Source: Aestuariibaculum sediminum
GTDB taxonomy: Bacteria; Bacteroidota; Bacteroidia; Flavobacteriales; Flavobacteriaceae
NCBI RefSeq assembly: GCF_014596945.1
Contig: NZ_JACVXB010000001.1
Location: 124,001-188,000, forward strand
DNA: 64,000 nt
Direction: 5' to 3'
Below are positions 43,719 through 52,704 of this stretch, piece after piece. Below the pieces are notes generated by a model that did not search any database, had not been told where the DNA came from, and saw nothing but the letters and a program-made list of their open reading frames with translations. The translations under genes were made by a program, and so were the position numbers. The first letter of the stretch is position 1. Each line of letters starts with the position of its first letter.

Positions 43719-44363
43719 ATGATATTTAATAAACATACCGCCAAAAAAACAGCTGAAGTTTTATTGCAGGTAAATGCTATAAAACTAAGCCCAAAAGACC
43801 CTTTCACCTGGGCTTCAGGTTGGAAATCGCCAATTTATTGCGATAATCGAATCATTTTATCTTTTCCTCCAATTCGCAATTACATTCGCGAAACCATGGC
43901 TAAGCAAATTGAAAAGCAATATGGTAAACCCGACGCTATTGCTGGTGTTGCCACAGGAGCTATTGGTATAGGCATGCTAGTTGCCGAGTATCTCGGACTC
44001 CCTTTCATCTATGTAAGACCAGATGCTAAAGGTCATGGTCGCAAAAACCAAATTGAAGGATTTATTGAGAGTGGTCAAAATGTTGTTGTGGTTGAAGATT
44101 TAATCAGTACAGGAAAAAGCAGTTTAAACGCTGTTAAAGCCTTAAAAGATTCAGGTATTAACGTAAAAGGAATGATTGCTATTTTTACCTACGGATTTGA
44201 TGTTGCGACAGAAAACTTCAAAAATGCTGATGTTTTTCTTCAAACCCTAAGCAGTTATAACGTTCTGTTAGAACAGGCCTTAGAAACGAATTACATCTCT
44301 GAAAAAGATTTGGCTACGCTTTCTGAATGGAATTCCAATCCTAGCGAATGGGGCAACAAATAA
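43719..44363 (+). CDS. pyrE: Orotate phosphoribosyltransferase
   Basis: Start at 43719 (MIFNKHTAKKTAEVLLQ), giving 214 residues; the extended frame upstream would be unlike the family and would overlap the NUDIX gene. The PRPP motif is VVVVEDLISTGKSS, and FTWASGWKSPIYCDNR is the family N-terminal region. It makes OMP from orotate and PRPP in pyrimidine synthesis. An SRPBCC gene follows after 27 bases. Confidence 0.95.
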   Translation: MIFNKHTAKKTAEVLLQVNAIKLSPKDPFTWASGWKSPIYCDNRIILSFPPIRNYIRETMAKQIEKQYGKPDAIAGVATGAIGIGMLVAEYLGLPFIYVRPDAKGHGRKNQIEGFIESGQNVVVVEDLISTGKSSLNAVKALKDSGINVKGMIAIFTYGFDVATENFKNADVFLQTLSSYNVLLEQALETNYISEKDLATLSEWNSNPSEWGNK

Positions 44364-44390
44364 ACCATTTTGTAATTTCAAAAATCAAAT

Positions 44391-44786
44391 ATGAATTTAG
44401 AATCTCCTAAAGTTAAAGTTGAAAAATCACCTGAGGATATCTTTAATTTTTTAGAAAACATAAAAAACTTCGAATCATTAATGCCTGAAAACATTAGTAA
44501 ATTTGAAGTTATAAACGACGACACCTTTCTTTTTGCTTTAAGCGGCATGCCAGAAATTGTCTTAAAAAAGAAAGAAGTAACACCTCCAAACAAAATCGTT
44601 CTTGGTGCAGCAGGTGGCAAAATAGATTTTTCTCTTGTTGGCAATATCAATAAGATTGATGATAGCTCTAGTGAAGTTCAACTGGAATTCAGTGGGGATT
44701 TCAACCCAATGATGGCTATGATGATTAAAGGCCCAATAAAAAAGTTTATAGATACGCTTGCTACAAGTATTCCTAAAGCTATTTAA
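44391..44786 (+). CDS. SRPBCC (START-like) family protein
   Basis: A 131-residue protein that begins MNLESPKVKVEKSPEDIFNFL, the first strand and helix of the helix-grip fold. LSGMPEIVLKKKEV, VQLEFSGDFNPMMAMMIKGPIKKFIDTLA give the long C-terminal helix. Its ligand is unknown. It sits in an apparent pyrE operon and its stop overlaps the stop of convergent birA by 4 bases. Confidence 0.85.
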   Translation: MNLESPKVKVEKSPEDIFNFLENIKNFESLMPENISKFEVINDDTFLFALSGMPEIVLKKKEVTPPNKIVLGAAGGKIDFSLVGNINKIDDSSSEVQLEFSGDFNPMMAMMIKGPIKKFIDTLATSIPKAI

Positions 44787-45514
44787 TAAAGTAAGGTAAT
44801 AGTTTTTAAATCGAAGGACTTTATATTATCATCTTCCAACAACACTTCAAGTGTTCCGGTATTGGAAACGTGTTTTATAATTCCAGAAAATACAACACCC
44901 TCAGCGTTTTTGAATGTTGAGGGTTTATCTTTTCTAAACAAATACGATTCGTATAGATATTTCAAATGTTCTAACTCTCCGTTTCCTATCATTTTGAAAA
45001 ACGTTTTTAATTGATCTATGATACGTTGAGCAATTTCATCTAAATCGAAATTCCTTCCCGATATAATACGTAAGGACGAAGCCTTGGGTAAGTCCTCAAA
45101 CTGGGTTTGATTCACATTTAAACCAATTCCAATAACCGAGCTAGAGTACTGTCCGCTTTTAATAACATTTTCGATTAAAACGCCACACACTTTTTTGTTT
45201 TCTGACAAAATGTCGTTTGGCCATTTCACCTTAATTTTTGGAATAGATAACGACTCTAAAGTTTTAACTAAAGCCAGTGCGGTTGCCATACTCATATAAA
45301 ACGGATACTTTAAATCCCATCCTGAAATATCCTTATACACACTAAACGTAAGGTTTTTGGCCGATTCGGTAGTCCAGACACTTCCCATTTGCCCACGTCC
45401 CATTGTTTGGTGTTTGGTCATGACTGCAGTATAATCTTCCACCGGCATTTGTGAACAAAGCTGTTTTAAATACGTATTCGTGGAATCGATGGCATTAAGT
45501 TTGATTATACGCAT
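44783..45514 (-). CDS. birA: Biotin--[acetyl-CoA-carboxylase] ligase
   Basis: A 243-residue protein with the ligase core only; the DNA-binding domain of E. coli BirA is absent, so it is not expected to be a repressor. Motifs: STNTYLKQL, TMGRGQMGSVW (the biotinyl-AMP loop), KWPNDILSENKKVCGVLIE and GIGLNVNQ. It attaches biotin to the carrier protein of acetyl-CoA carboxylase. Divergent from rsfS. Confidence 0.95.
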   Translation of the reverse strand: MRIIKLNAIDSTNTYLKQLCSQMPVEDYTAVMTKHQTMGRGQMGSVWTTESAKNLTFSVYKDISGWDLKYPFYMSMATALALVKTLESLSIPKIKVKWPNDILSENKKVCGVLIENVIKSGQYSSSVIGIGLNVNQTQFEDLPKASSLRIISGRNFDLDEIAQRIIDQLKTFFKMIGNGELEHLKYLYESYLFRKDKPSTFKNAEGVVFSGIIKHVSNTGTLEVLLEDDNIKSFDLKTITLLY

Positions 45515-45580
45515 ATAAAGGTTATTATTAGTAGATAAAATCTTAATACTTTTTTAAGGCATAAAGAAATAAAAAAATAA

Positions 45581-45588
45581 TAACTTTG
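45581..45588 (+). promoter_or_regulatory. -7 element of the rsfS-ftsH operon
   Basis: TAACTTTG, an exact TAnnTTTG, 20 bases before the rsfS start. No TTG at the -33 spacing. Confidence 0.6.
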
Positions 45589-45608
45589 CATAAACTCAAA
45601 ATAATTTA

Positions 45609-45980
45609 ATGGCGAAAAAAAACATAAGCGCAGACCAGTTGATATCGGTAATAATTAGTGGTATTGAAGACGTAAAAGGACAAGGTATTAGTATCCTAGA
45701 TTTAAGAGAAATTGAGAATACGGTTTGTGATTACTTTATAATTTGCGAAGGTACTTCAAATACGCAAGTAAACGCTATAGTTAATTCTGTTCAGAAAAAA
45801 GTAAGCAAAGAACTTAAGGATAATCCTTGGCATGTTGAAGGTGTCGACAATGCCGAATGGGTATTAATTGATTACGTTAACGTTGTGGTGCATGTATTCC
45901 AAAAGCAAACAAGACAATATTACGACATTGAAAGTCTTTGGGGAGATGCAAAAACAACAGTTATAGAAACGAGTTACTAA
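45609..45980 (+). CDS. rsfS: Ribosome silencing factor RsfS
   Basis: A 123-residue protein of the Iojap/RsfS family: ISILDLREIENTVCDYFIICEGTSNTQVNAI, then WHVEGVDNAEWVLIDYVNVVVHVF, covering the whole domain. It binds uL14 on the large subunit and blocks subunit joining when nutrients are short. Starts the operon rsfS-ftsH, with only 7 bases to ftsH. Confidence 0.95.
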   Translation: MAKKNISADQLISVIISGIEDVKGQGISILDLREIENTVCDYFIICEGTSNTQVNAIVNSVQKKVSKELKDNPWHVEGVDNAEWVLIDYVNVVVHVFQKQTRQYYDIESLWGDAKTTVIETSY

Positions 45981-45987
45981 AAAACGA

Positions 45988-47928
45988 ATGGCAAACAATA
46001 AAAAAAACACAAAAGAAAACAAACCAAAATTCAGTCCATACTGGATTTACGGTATACTTATAGCTCTATTTTTAGGGTTTCAATTATTTGGAAATAGTGG
46101 TTATGAAGAAGGAAACATTATAACCGAAGCAGATTTCTTAAAATATTTAGAAGCTGGAGACGTAGCTCGCGTAGATGTTATAAACAAACGTGTTGCTAAA
46201 GTTTACCTTACCGATGCAGCTTTAAACAAAGATATTCATAAAAACGCTAAAACAACTAGTTTCATACCTTCGGCAACCAAACTTCCTAATTATAAATTCG
46301 AATTTGGTTCGCTTGAAATTTTTCAAAACAAACTGGATGAAGTAATCGAAGGTTTAGATGTTGAACCAAAGGTGAAATTTGAAACCGAAACAAACGACTG
46401 GACAAACCTTTTAATGGGTATCCTGCCGTTTATTTTACTTATTGCTGTTTGGGTTTTTATAATGCGCCGTATGTCTGGAGGTGCAGGTGGTGGTGCAGGT
46501 GGACAAATTTTTAACATTGGAAAATCTAAAGCTAAATTATTCGACCAAAATACCGAAGTAAAAACAACTTTTAAAGATGTTGCTGGTTTAGAAGGCGCAA
46601 AAGAAGAAGTACAAGAGATTGTAGACTTCTTAAAATTCCCAGAAAAGTACACGACGCTTGGAGGTAAAATCCCTAAAGGCGCCTTATTAGTAGGCCCTCC
46701 GGGAACAGGTAAAACCTTGTTAGCTAAAGCTGTTGCTGGTGAAGCAAAAGTACCATTCTTCTCATTATCTGGATCAGATTTCGTCGAAATGTTTGTTGGG
46801 GTTGGTGCTTCTCGTGTTAGAGATTTATTCAAGCAAGCTAAAGAAAAATCGCCATCTATTATTTTTATAGATGAAATTGATGCCATTGGACGTGCCAGAG
46901 GTAAAAATGCTATGTCAGGCAGTAATGACGAGCGAGAAAACACATTAAACCAGTTATTAACAGAAATGGACGGATTTGGCACCAATACAAATGTTATTGT
47001 ATTAGCTGCAACCAACCGTGCCGATATTCTTGATAAAGCCTTAATGCGTGCTGGTCGCTTTGACCGACAAATTTATGTTGACCTACCTGATATTCGCGAG
47101 CGCAAAGAAATTTTCGAAGTACATTTACGTCCGTTAAAAAAAGCGCAGGATTTAGATTTAGATTTCCTCTCGAAACAAACACCAGGATTCTCTGGAGCCG
47201 ATATTGCCAACGTGTGTAACGAAGCTGCTTTAATTGCCGCAAGAAACGGCAAAAAATCGGTAGATAAGCAAGATTTTCTTGATGCTGTTGATAGAATTAT
47301 AGGTGGATTAGAAAAGAAAAATAAAATCATCACACCAAGTGAAAAACGCGCTGTCGCCTTCCACGAAGCTGGTCATGCTACCGTAAGTTGGATGCTAGAA
47401 CATGCTGCTCCTTTGGTAAAAGTTACTATTGTGCCACGAGGTCGTTCGTTAGGTGCCGCTTGGTATTTACCTGAAGAACGTTTAATTGTTCGTCCGGAAC
47501 AAATGTTAGATGAAATGTGTGCTGCACTTGGTGGACGCGCCGCTGAAAAAGTAATTTTCAATAAAATATCAACTGGAGCACTTAGTGACTTAGAAAAAGT
47601 AACCAAGCAAGCAAGAGCTATGGTTACCATTTACGGATTGAGTGATAAAATAGGAAACTTAACTTACTACGATTCTTCGGGTCAAAGTGAGTATGGTTTT
47701 TCAAAACCTTACAGCGAACAAACTGCCGAGCTTATTGACAAGGAAATTTCAGACATTATTGAAACACAGTATAAACGTGCTGTAAAACTTCTTGAAGAGA
47801 ACAAAGACAAGCTTACAGAATTAGCCGAAGTTCTTTTAGAAAAAGAGGTTATTTTTAAGGATAATCTTGAGAAAATATTTGGAGAACGCCAATTTGTAAA
47901 AGAAGAAGTTGAAAGTAAACCAGAATAG
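45988..47928 (+). CDS. ftsH: ATP-dependent zinc metalloprotease FtsH
   Basis: A 646-residue protein with two membrane helices (about 17-34 and 141-160) around a periplasmic domain, an AAA+ module with Walker A GPPGTGKT (236-243), Walker B FIDEID (293-298), second region of homology ATNRADILDKALMRAGRFDR, and the zinc motif HEAGH at 459-463. It degrades membrane proteins and some soluble regulators. It is the second gene after rsfS and ends at a 17-base-stem terminator. Confidence 0.98.
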   Translation: MANNKKNTKENKPKFSPYWIYGILIALFLGFQLFGNSGYEEGNIITEADFLKYLEAGDVARVDVINKRVAKVYLTDAALNKDIHKNAKTTSFIPSATKLPNYKFEFGSLEIFQNKLDEVIEGLDVEPKVKFETETNDWTNLLMGILPFILLIAVWVFIMRRMSGGAGGGAGGQIFNIGKSKAKLFDQNTEVKTTFKDVAGLEGAKEEVQEIVDFLKFPEKYTTLGGKIPKGALLVGPPGTGKTLLAKAVAGEAKVPFFSLSGSDFVEMFVGVGASRVRDLFKQAKEKSPSIIFIDEIDAIGRARGKNAMSGSNDERENTLNQLLTEMDGFGTNTNVIVLAATNRADILDKALMRAGRFDRQIYVDLPDIRERKEIFEVHLRPLKKAQDLDLDFLSKQTPGFSGADIANVCNEAALIAARNGKKSVDKQDFLDAVDRIIGGLEKKNKIITPSEKRAVAFHEAGHATVSWMLEHAAPLVKVTIVPRGRSLGAAWYLPEERLIVRPEQMLDEMCAALGGRAAEKVIFNKISTGALSDLEKVTKQARAMVTIYGLSDKIGNLTYYDSSGQSEYGFSKPYSEQTAELIDKEISDIIETQYKRAVKLLEENKDKLTELAEVLLEKEVIFKDNLEKIFGERQFVKEEVESKPE

Positions 47929-47959
47929 GGATTAACCTTATTTTATAAACCATTTGCAA

Positions 47960-47995
47960 AAATCTTAAATTAACCGCACGGTTAATTTAAGATTT
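47960..47995 (+). terminator. Terminator of the rsfS-ftsH operon
   Basis: A perfect stem: AATCTTAAATTAACCG-type left arm (47960-47976) with its complement (47979-47995), then a T-run to 47998. It is 31 bases past the ftsH stop. Confidence 0.9.
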
Positions 47996-47997
47996 TT

Positions 47998-48005
47998 TAT
48001 ATTTG
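47998..48005 (+). promoter_or_regulatory. -7 element of the LUD-cdsA-psd operon
   Basis: TATATTTG, exact TAnnTTTG, abutting the ftsH terminator and 40 bases before the LUD gene start. The hairpin occupies the -33 position. Confidence 0.55.
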
Positions 48006-48045
48006 GTTGTCTCAACACAAAATGTATTAATAGCAGAACTTACTA

Positions 48046-48654
48046 ATGAGTCTTTTTAGAAAAATTTTTGGTTCAAAATCTGGTCAATCTGACGACGATT
48101 TAAAGTCGGAAGAACGTGGCAAATATATGCCTGAAATTAAACTACCTATAGACGAGAGGTTTACCATTAATTTTAAAGCCAATGGAGGTAAATTTTTGTA
48201 TTGCGAAAACCTTGATGAGATTTTTGAAAATTATCATAATATTCTGGAAGAAAATGGCTGGGAAAGCGAGTCGGCTTTTGTGGTCGACGAACAATTAATC
48301 CATAAATTTAAAACTTTCAAACTAATAAAATCTCAAAAATTAAGTGACGTTTCGTTTTTTTTAACCACATGCGAAAATTTAATTGCTAACGATGGTTCAT
48401 TATTAATTTCTTCAAAACAAATTTTCGAAAAAAAATTACCAGATTTGCCTGAAAATTTTGTTGTCTTTGCCACCACAAGCCAAATAGTAGAAAATATAGG
48501 CGAAGGTCTAAGAGGTATAAAAGCTAAAAACAAGCAAAAAATTCCAACCAATATTACAACCATAAAACACTTTAAATCGAGTCAAGAAAAAGATTTCCTT
48601 AGCTACGGAAGTAGTGCGAAAAACTTATACCTGCTCCTTTTAGAAGATTTATAG
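48046..48654 (+). CDS. LUD-domain (LutC-like) protein
   Basis: A 202-residue protein with the short LUD fold: EFFENYHNILEENGW-like region followed by LTTCENLIANDGSLLISSKQ and FVVFATTSQIVENIGEGLRGI. In LutABC operons LutC takes part in lactate oxidation; stand-alone flavobacterial versions next to ftsH and cdsA are not characterised. It starts a run of four overlapping or nearly overlapping genes (next gene 1 base away). Confidence 0.85.
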   Translation: MSLFRKIFGSKSGQSDDDLKSEERGKYMPEIKLPIDERFTINFKANGGKFLYCENLDEIFENYHNILEENGWESESAFVVDEQLIHKFKTFKLIKSQKLSDVSFFLTTCENLIANDGSLLISSKQIFEKKLPDLPENFVVFATTSQIVENIGEGLRGIKAKNKQKIPTNITTIKHFKSSQEKDFLSYGSSAKNLYLLLLEDL

Positions 48655-48655
48655 A

Positions 48656-49477
48656 ATGAAAGAAATTCTTATTCGATCCTTATCAGGCATACTATATGTC
48701 TCGCTCCTTCTTGTTTGTATTCATTACGAACATTTATTAATAGGTTTATTTTTTGTTTTTGGCATGATTTGCCTGGGAGAATTCAATAAACTTATACAAT
48801 TAAAAAGCCCTATACCTTATGTTATTTTCGTTATTCTATATGGAGTATTTGTATATTGGAAACTGCTTATTAAATCGGAAACGGGAAATGATGAAGCCAT
48901 ACAAATTCTCATGGTGCTTAGTATTTTTGTAAACCTGTTTTTAATAAAGGACTTATTTTCAGAAAAAACCATTCCTCTTTTTAGTTCGAAACGCTTTTTA
49001 TTAACAACATTTTACTTATCTAGTGCTTTCGTATTTTTAATTCTGATTGCCGATTACCATGACGCATACAACCCCAACATACTACTGGGGGCATTTCTTC
49101 TGGTATGGGTAAATGATTCTTTTGCCTATTTAGTTGGAAAGAATTTTGGTAAGCAAAAATTATTCGAAAAAATATCACCTAAAAAAACTGTAGAAGGCTT
49201 TATGGGCGGACTCTTTTTTTCTAGTGTAGCAAGTTATTTTATTAGTACCTTTGCTCAAACTTTAAATTTTACGAGTTGGCTTGTATTAAGCATCATTATA
49301 AGTGTGTTTGGTACCCTTGGCGACTTGGTAGAGTCGAAGTTTAAAAGACAAGCAAATGTTAAAGACAGTGGTGTTATCATGCCTGGACATGGCGGATTGT
49401 TAGACCGATTAGATAGCATAATATTTACCGCTCCTTTCATATATTTATTTTTAAGATTGTTACAATATGTTTCATAA
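48656..49477 (+). CDS. cdsA: Phosphatidate cytidylyltransferase
   Basis: A 273-residue protein with about eight membrane helices and the C-terminal CTP-transferase signature: SPKKTVEGFMGG, then GDLVESKFKRQANVKDSGVI, MPGHGGLLDRLDS. It makes CDP-diacylglycerol at the inner membrane. Its end overlaps psd by 11 bases. Confidence 0.96.
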   Translation: MKEILIRSLSGILYVSLLLVCIHYEHLLIGLFFVFGMICLGEFNKLIQLKSPIPYVIFVILYGVFVYWKLLIKSETGNDEAIQILMVLSIFVNLFLIKDLFSEKTIPLFSSKRFLLTTFYLSSAFVFLILIADYHDAYNPNILLGAFLLVWVNDSFAYLVGKNFGKQKLFEKISPKKTVEGFMGGLFFSSVASYFISTFAQTLNFTSWLVLSIIISVFGTLGDLVESKFKRQANVKDSGVIMPGHGGLLDRLDSIIFTAPFIYLFLRLLQYVS

Positions 49478-50123
49478 AGAAGGATATAAAATCATTGTTG
49501 TTACCTTTATATTGGTAATTGCAGGCACCCTGTTAGTTGATAATTTAGTTTCTTTTGATGGGTTAAAATTAGTTCTAAAACTAATACTTTTAGTATTTTT
49601 AATACTTATTCTGCAGTTTTTTAGAAACCCTAAAAGACGTACCAAACCTAATAACACACAGGTATTATCACCTGTAGATGGTAAAGTTGTTGTAATAGAA
49701 GAAGTATTTGAAAAAGAATTTTTCAACGAAAAACGTCTTCAAATTAGTGTTTTCATGTCTCCAATAAATGTGCATGTTACGCGTTATCCTATTGGTGGTA
49801 AAGTTACTTACAGTAAATACCATCCCGGAAAATATTTGGTAGCATGGCATCCAAAAGCTAGCGAAGAAAACGAAAGAACGACAGTTGTGGTAGAAAACGA
49901 AACCTATGGACAAGTACTTTACAGACAAATTGCAGGTGCGCTTGCTAAACGGATTGTAAATTATGCCAAGGTTAACGATACTGCCATTCAAGGCGCAGAT
50001 TCCGGATTTATTAAATTTGGTTCAAGAGTAGATTTATTTTTGCCTTTAGATACCAACGTAAAAGTAAAGTTGAACCAAAAAGTGAAAGGTGGAGAAAGTA
50101 TTATTGCCGAAGCCAATGAGTAG
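49467..50123 (+). CDS. psd: Phosphatidylserine decarboxylase (PSD-A-like)
   Basis: A 218-residue protein with two membrane segments near the N-terminus (about 9-25 and 34-51). The decarboxylase core includes VLSPVDGKVVVIEE, MSPINVHVTRYPIGG and the autocleavage site GFIKFGSRVDLF, with Gly185-Ser186 where the pyruvoyl group forms. It makes phosphatidylethanolamine. Short archaeal-type (asd/psd) length. Overlaps the ACBP gene by 8 bases. Confidence 0.94.
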   Translation: MFHKEGYKIIVVTFILVIAGTLLVDNLVSFDGLKLVLKLILLVFLILILQFFRNPKRRTKPNNTQVLSPVDGKVVVIEEVFEKEFFNEKRLQISVFMSPINVHVTRYPIGGKVTYSKYHPGKYLVAWHPKASEENERTTVVVENETYGQVLYRQIAGALAKRIVNYAKVNDTAIQGADSGFIKFGSRVDLFLPLDTNVKVKLNQKVKGGESIIAEANE

Positions 50124-50385
50124 TGTTAACGACTTAGATAAAGAATTTCAAGAGGCTGTAGATCGCGTAAACGCTTATACCGATCCATTTCCAGCCGATG
50201 TACTCTTAAATCTATATGCTTACTACAAAAAAGCAACAAACGACTACAGCCGACCCAAAAGCAAAAAAGCCATTATTAATGCGTTTAAAACGAACGCTCT
50301 ATTTCAGGTGAAAGATATTGGTCAAAAAGAGGCAAAACGCAAGTATATCGATTTAGTAAATAAATATTTCCTTTATGGGAAATAA
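50116..50385 (+). CDS. Acyl-CoA-binding protein
   Basis: An 89-residue protein starting MSSVNDLDKEFQEAVDRVNA. It has the ACBP helix pattern: ADVLLNLYAYYKKATNDY, SKKAIINAFKTNALFQ and AKRKYIDLVNKYF. The usual KW-AW motif region is changed (KTNALF). It would bind medium or long acyl-CoA esters. It is the last gene of the lipid operon, starting inside the psd end, and stops inside a symmetrical terminator. Confidence 0.88.
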   Translation: MSSVNDLDKEFQEAVDRVNAYTDPFPADVLLNLYAYYKKATNDYSRPKSKKAIINAFKTNALFQVKDIGQKEAKRKYIDLVNKYFLYGK

Positions 50386-50418
50386 AAAAAGCGCTTAATT
50401 AGATTAAGCGCTTTTTTT
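50384..50418. terminator. Bidirectional terminator between ACBP and argS
   Basis: Seven A residues then GCGCTTAAT (50384-50399) pair perfectly with ATTAAGCGC then seven T residues (50403-50418); loop TAG. It serves both convergent genes; the ACBP stop codon overlaps its left end. Confidence 0.95.
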
Positions 50419-50434
50419 ATAGTAAAACCTATTT

Positions 50435-52219
50435 TTACATACGTTCTGGTACCTGAATTCCTAATACACTAAATGCATTTTTTATAGTAGTTCCTACATG
50501 CTTTGACAGCTGCACTCTGAATATTTTTTCTATTTCATTATCGGCTCCCAAAATAGACACGTTTTGATAAAAAGAATTAAACTCTTTAACTAGATCGTAG
50601 GTGTAATTAGCTACAAGGGCAGGACTGTGTTGTGCCGCTGCATTTTGTATTACCTCCGGAAATACTTCCAATTGTTTTATTAATTCTTTCTCTTTTGGAT
50701 TTAAAACAATATCGGAGCTATTTAAAGCACCTGAATAATCGAAATCTGCCTTTCTTAAAATAGCCTGAATTCTGGCATAGGTATATTGAATGAAAGGCCC
50801 CGTATTTCCTTGAAAATCGATAGATTCTTTAGGATCAAATAAAATTCGTTTTTTAGGATCTACTTTTAATATATAGTACTTGAGAGCTCCTAAGCCAATT
50901 GTTTTATACAACGCTTTCTTTTCATCTTCAGTATAACCATCAAGTTTTCCTAATTCTTCTGAGATCTCTTCAGCTGTAGCTGCCATTTCCTCAATAAGGT
51001 CGTCAGCATCTACAACAGTCCCTTCTCTACTCTTCATTTTACCGCTTGGCAAATCTACCATTCCATAACTTAAATGATATAAGTTTTTGGCCCATTCAAA
51101 TCCTAATTTTTTAAGAATAATAAATAACACCTGAAAGTGGTAATCTTGTTCATTACCTACAGTGTAGACCATTCCGCCAACATCAGGATAATCTTTTATA
51201 CGTTGAATTGCGGTACCTATATCCTGAGTCATATAAACTGCAGTCCCATCGGCACGTTGAACGATTTTTTTATCTAATCCTTCTTCGGTTAAATCACACC
51301 AAACGGAACCATCTTCTTCTTTAAAAAACACCCCCGACTTTAAGCCTTCTGCCACAAATTCTTTACCTAATAAATAGGTATTGCTTTCGTAGTAAAGGGC
51401 ATCAAAATTAACTCCCAGATTTTTATAAGTAATATCGAATCCGTCATATACCCATCCATTCATTTGCTTCCAAAGCGCTACAACCTGTTCATCTCCTGAT
51501 TCCCATTTGCGCAACATGTCCTGGGCTTTCAACAATAATGGCGCTTCTTTTTTAGCTTCTTCTTGAGACTTACCTGAAGCGATTAAAGTTTCAATCTCTT
51601 TTTTATATTCCTGATCGAACTTCACATAATAATTACCAACTAGTTTATCCCCTTTTAATCCAGTATTTTCGGGAGTTTCTCCATTACCAAACATTTCCCA
51701 GGCCAACATACTTTTACAAATATGTATCCCACGATCGTTAATAATTTGTGTTTTATAGACCTTCTTACCTGATGCTTTTAAAATCTCAGATACGCTATAC
51801 CCTAACAAATTATTTCTAATGTGCCCCAGGTGCAACGGTTTATTCGTGTTTGGTGACGAATACTCAACCATAATAGCTTTTTCCTCCTCATTTGGGACAA
51901 GAAAACCATACCTTTTAATGTTTTTTATACCATTAAAAAATTCGATGTAATACGCATCGCTAATTTCAATATTTAAAAATCCTTTTACCACATTAAACGC
52001 TTTTACTTGGTTAACGTGTTCAACCAAATAATTCCCAATGGTCTCTCCTATGTGTACAGGATTACCTTTTACGTATCTGAGCATTGGAAAGATGACTACA
52101 GTAATATCTCCAGCAAACTCTTTTCTAGTTGCTTGAAATTCTACGGTATCAATCGATACGTTAAACGAAGCCAAAACGGCTTGTTTTACTTGATTTTCTA
52201 AAGTTTTCTGAAGGCTCAT
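50435..52219 (-). CDS. argS: Arginyl-tRNA synthetase
   Basis: A 594-residue class I synthetase of usual length. The N-terminal Add-1 domain precedes the HIGH motif HLGH (130-133, in SSPNTNKPLHLGHIRNN), the KMSKS-equivalent is MKSREG, and FQGNTGPFIQYTYARIQAIL and the C-terminal anticodon-binding DALR domain end LSKHVGTTIKNAFSVLGI. It charges tRNA-Arg. Confidence 0.98.
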   Translation of the reverse strand: MSLQKTLENQVKQAVLASFNVSIDTVEFQATRKEFAGDITVVIFPMLRYVKGNPVHIGETIGNYLVEHVNQVKAFNVVKGFLNIEISDAYYIEFFNGIKNIKRYGFLVPNEEEKAIMVEYSSPNTNKPLHLGHIRNNLLGYSVSEILKASGKKVYKTQIINDRGIHICKSMLAWEMFGNGETPENTGLKGDKLVGNYYVKFDQEYKKEIETLIASGKSQEEAKKEAPLLLKAQDMLRKWESGDEQVVALWKQMNGWVYDGFDITYKNLGVNFDALYYESNTYLLGKEFVAEGLKSGVFFKEEDGSVWCDLTEEGLDKKIVQRADGTAVYMTQDIGTAIQRIKDYPDVGGMVYTVGNEQDYHFQVLFIILKKLGFEWAKNLYHLSYGMVDLPSGKMKSREGTVVDADDLIEEMAATAEEISEELGKLDGYTEDEKKALYKTIGLGALKYYILKVDPKKRILFDPKESIDFQGNTGPFIQYTYARIQAILRKADFDYSGALNSSDIVLNPKEKELIKQLEVFPEVIQNAAAQHSPALVANYTYDLVKEFNSFYQNVSILGADNEIEKIFRVQLSKHVGTTIKNAFSVLGIQVPERM

Positions 52220-52704
52220 TTACAGTCGTTTTTTAGGTGAGCAAAGATAAAACTTTTATTAAGCATTTTGGAAATTTTTAATTTTAAAAGAACTGTTGCG
52301 AAATTAACCATACTTTTAATTATAATTACACAACTAAACCCACAAAGCACTATTAATCAATACGCTAAATAAACAATTAATTAAAAACAATTATATTATT
52401 GCATTTTATCGATAAAAATGCATTTTCTCTATTAAAAAATACCGTTCATCTATTCGTCGATTATTTCCAAATATCCTTATGTCGGTTTATCTAAAATATT
52501 GGTAGTAAAACGCAGAAATTAGATTTTAACCTCACATTTAATAATTTTGTTCTGTAAAGCTATTAATCCAAAGTCTTAATATTTTAGACTTTAAACAAAA
52601 AATTAACGAACATAATATTACAGCTTAGTAAAGCATTCTTTAAATTCCCTCTATAAAGATGACTTTAGTTACTGCTATATTCAATTTTATAATTTGAATA
52701 TTGT
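52220..52704. other. Gene-free stretch between divergent argS and TPR histidine kinase
   Basis: 485 AT-rich bases. It contains the -7 element of argS at 52242-52249 and an imperfect hairpin GCATTTT ... AAAAATGC at 52401-52421 with an ATCGAT centre. No convincing reading frame or RNA gene is seen in the rest. Confidence 0.6.
52242..52249 (-). promoter_or_regulatory. -7 element of argS
   Basis: Minus-strand octamer TATCTTTG, exact TAnnTTTG, 22 bases upstream of the start codon. No TTG at the -33 spacing. Confidence 0.55.

Noticed and set aside
46323-47015. A 230-residue frame antisense to ftsH
   Set aside because: It mirrors the codon pattern of the conserved AAA+ region and has no family features; an antisense shadow.
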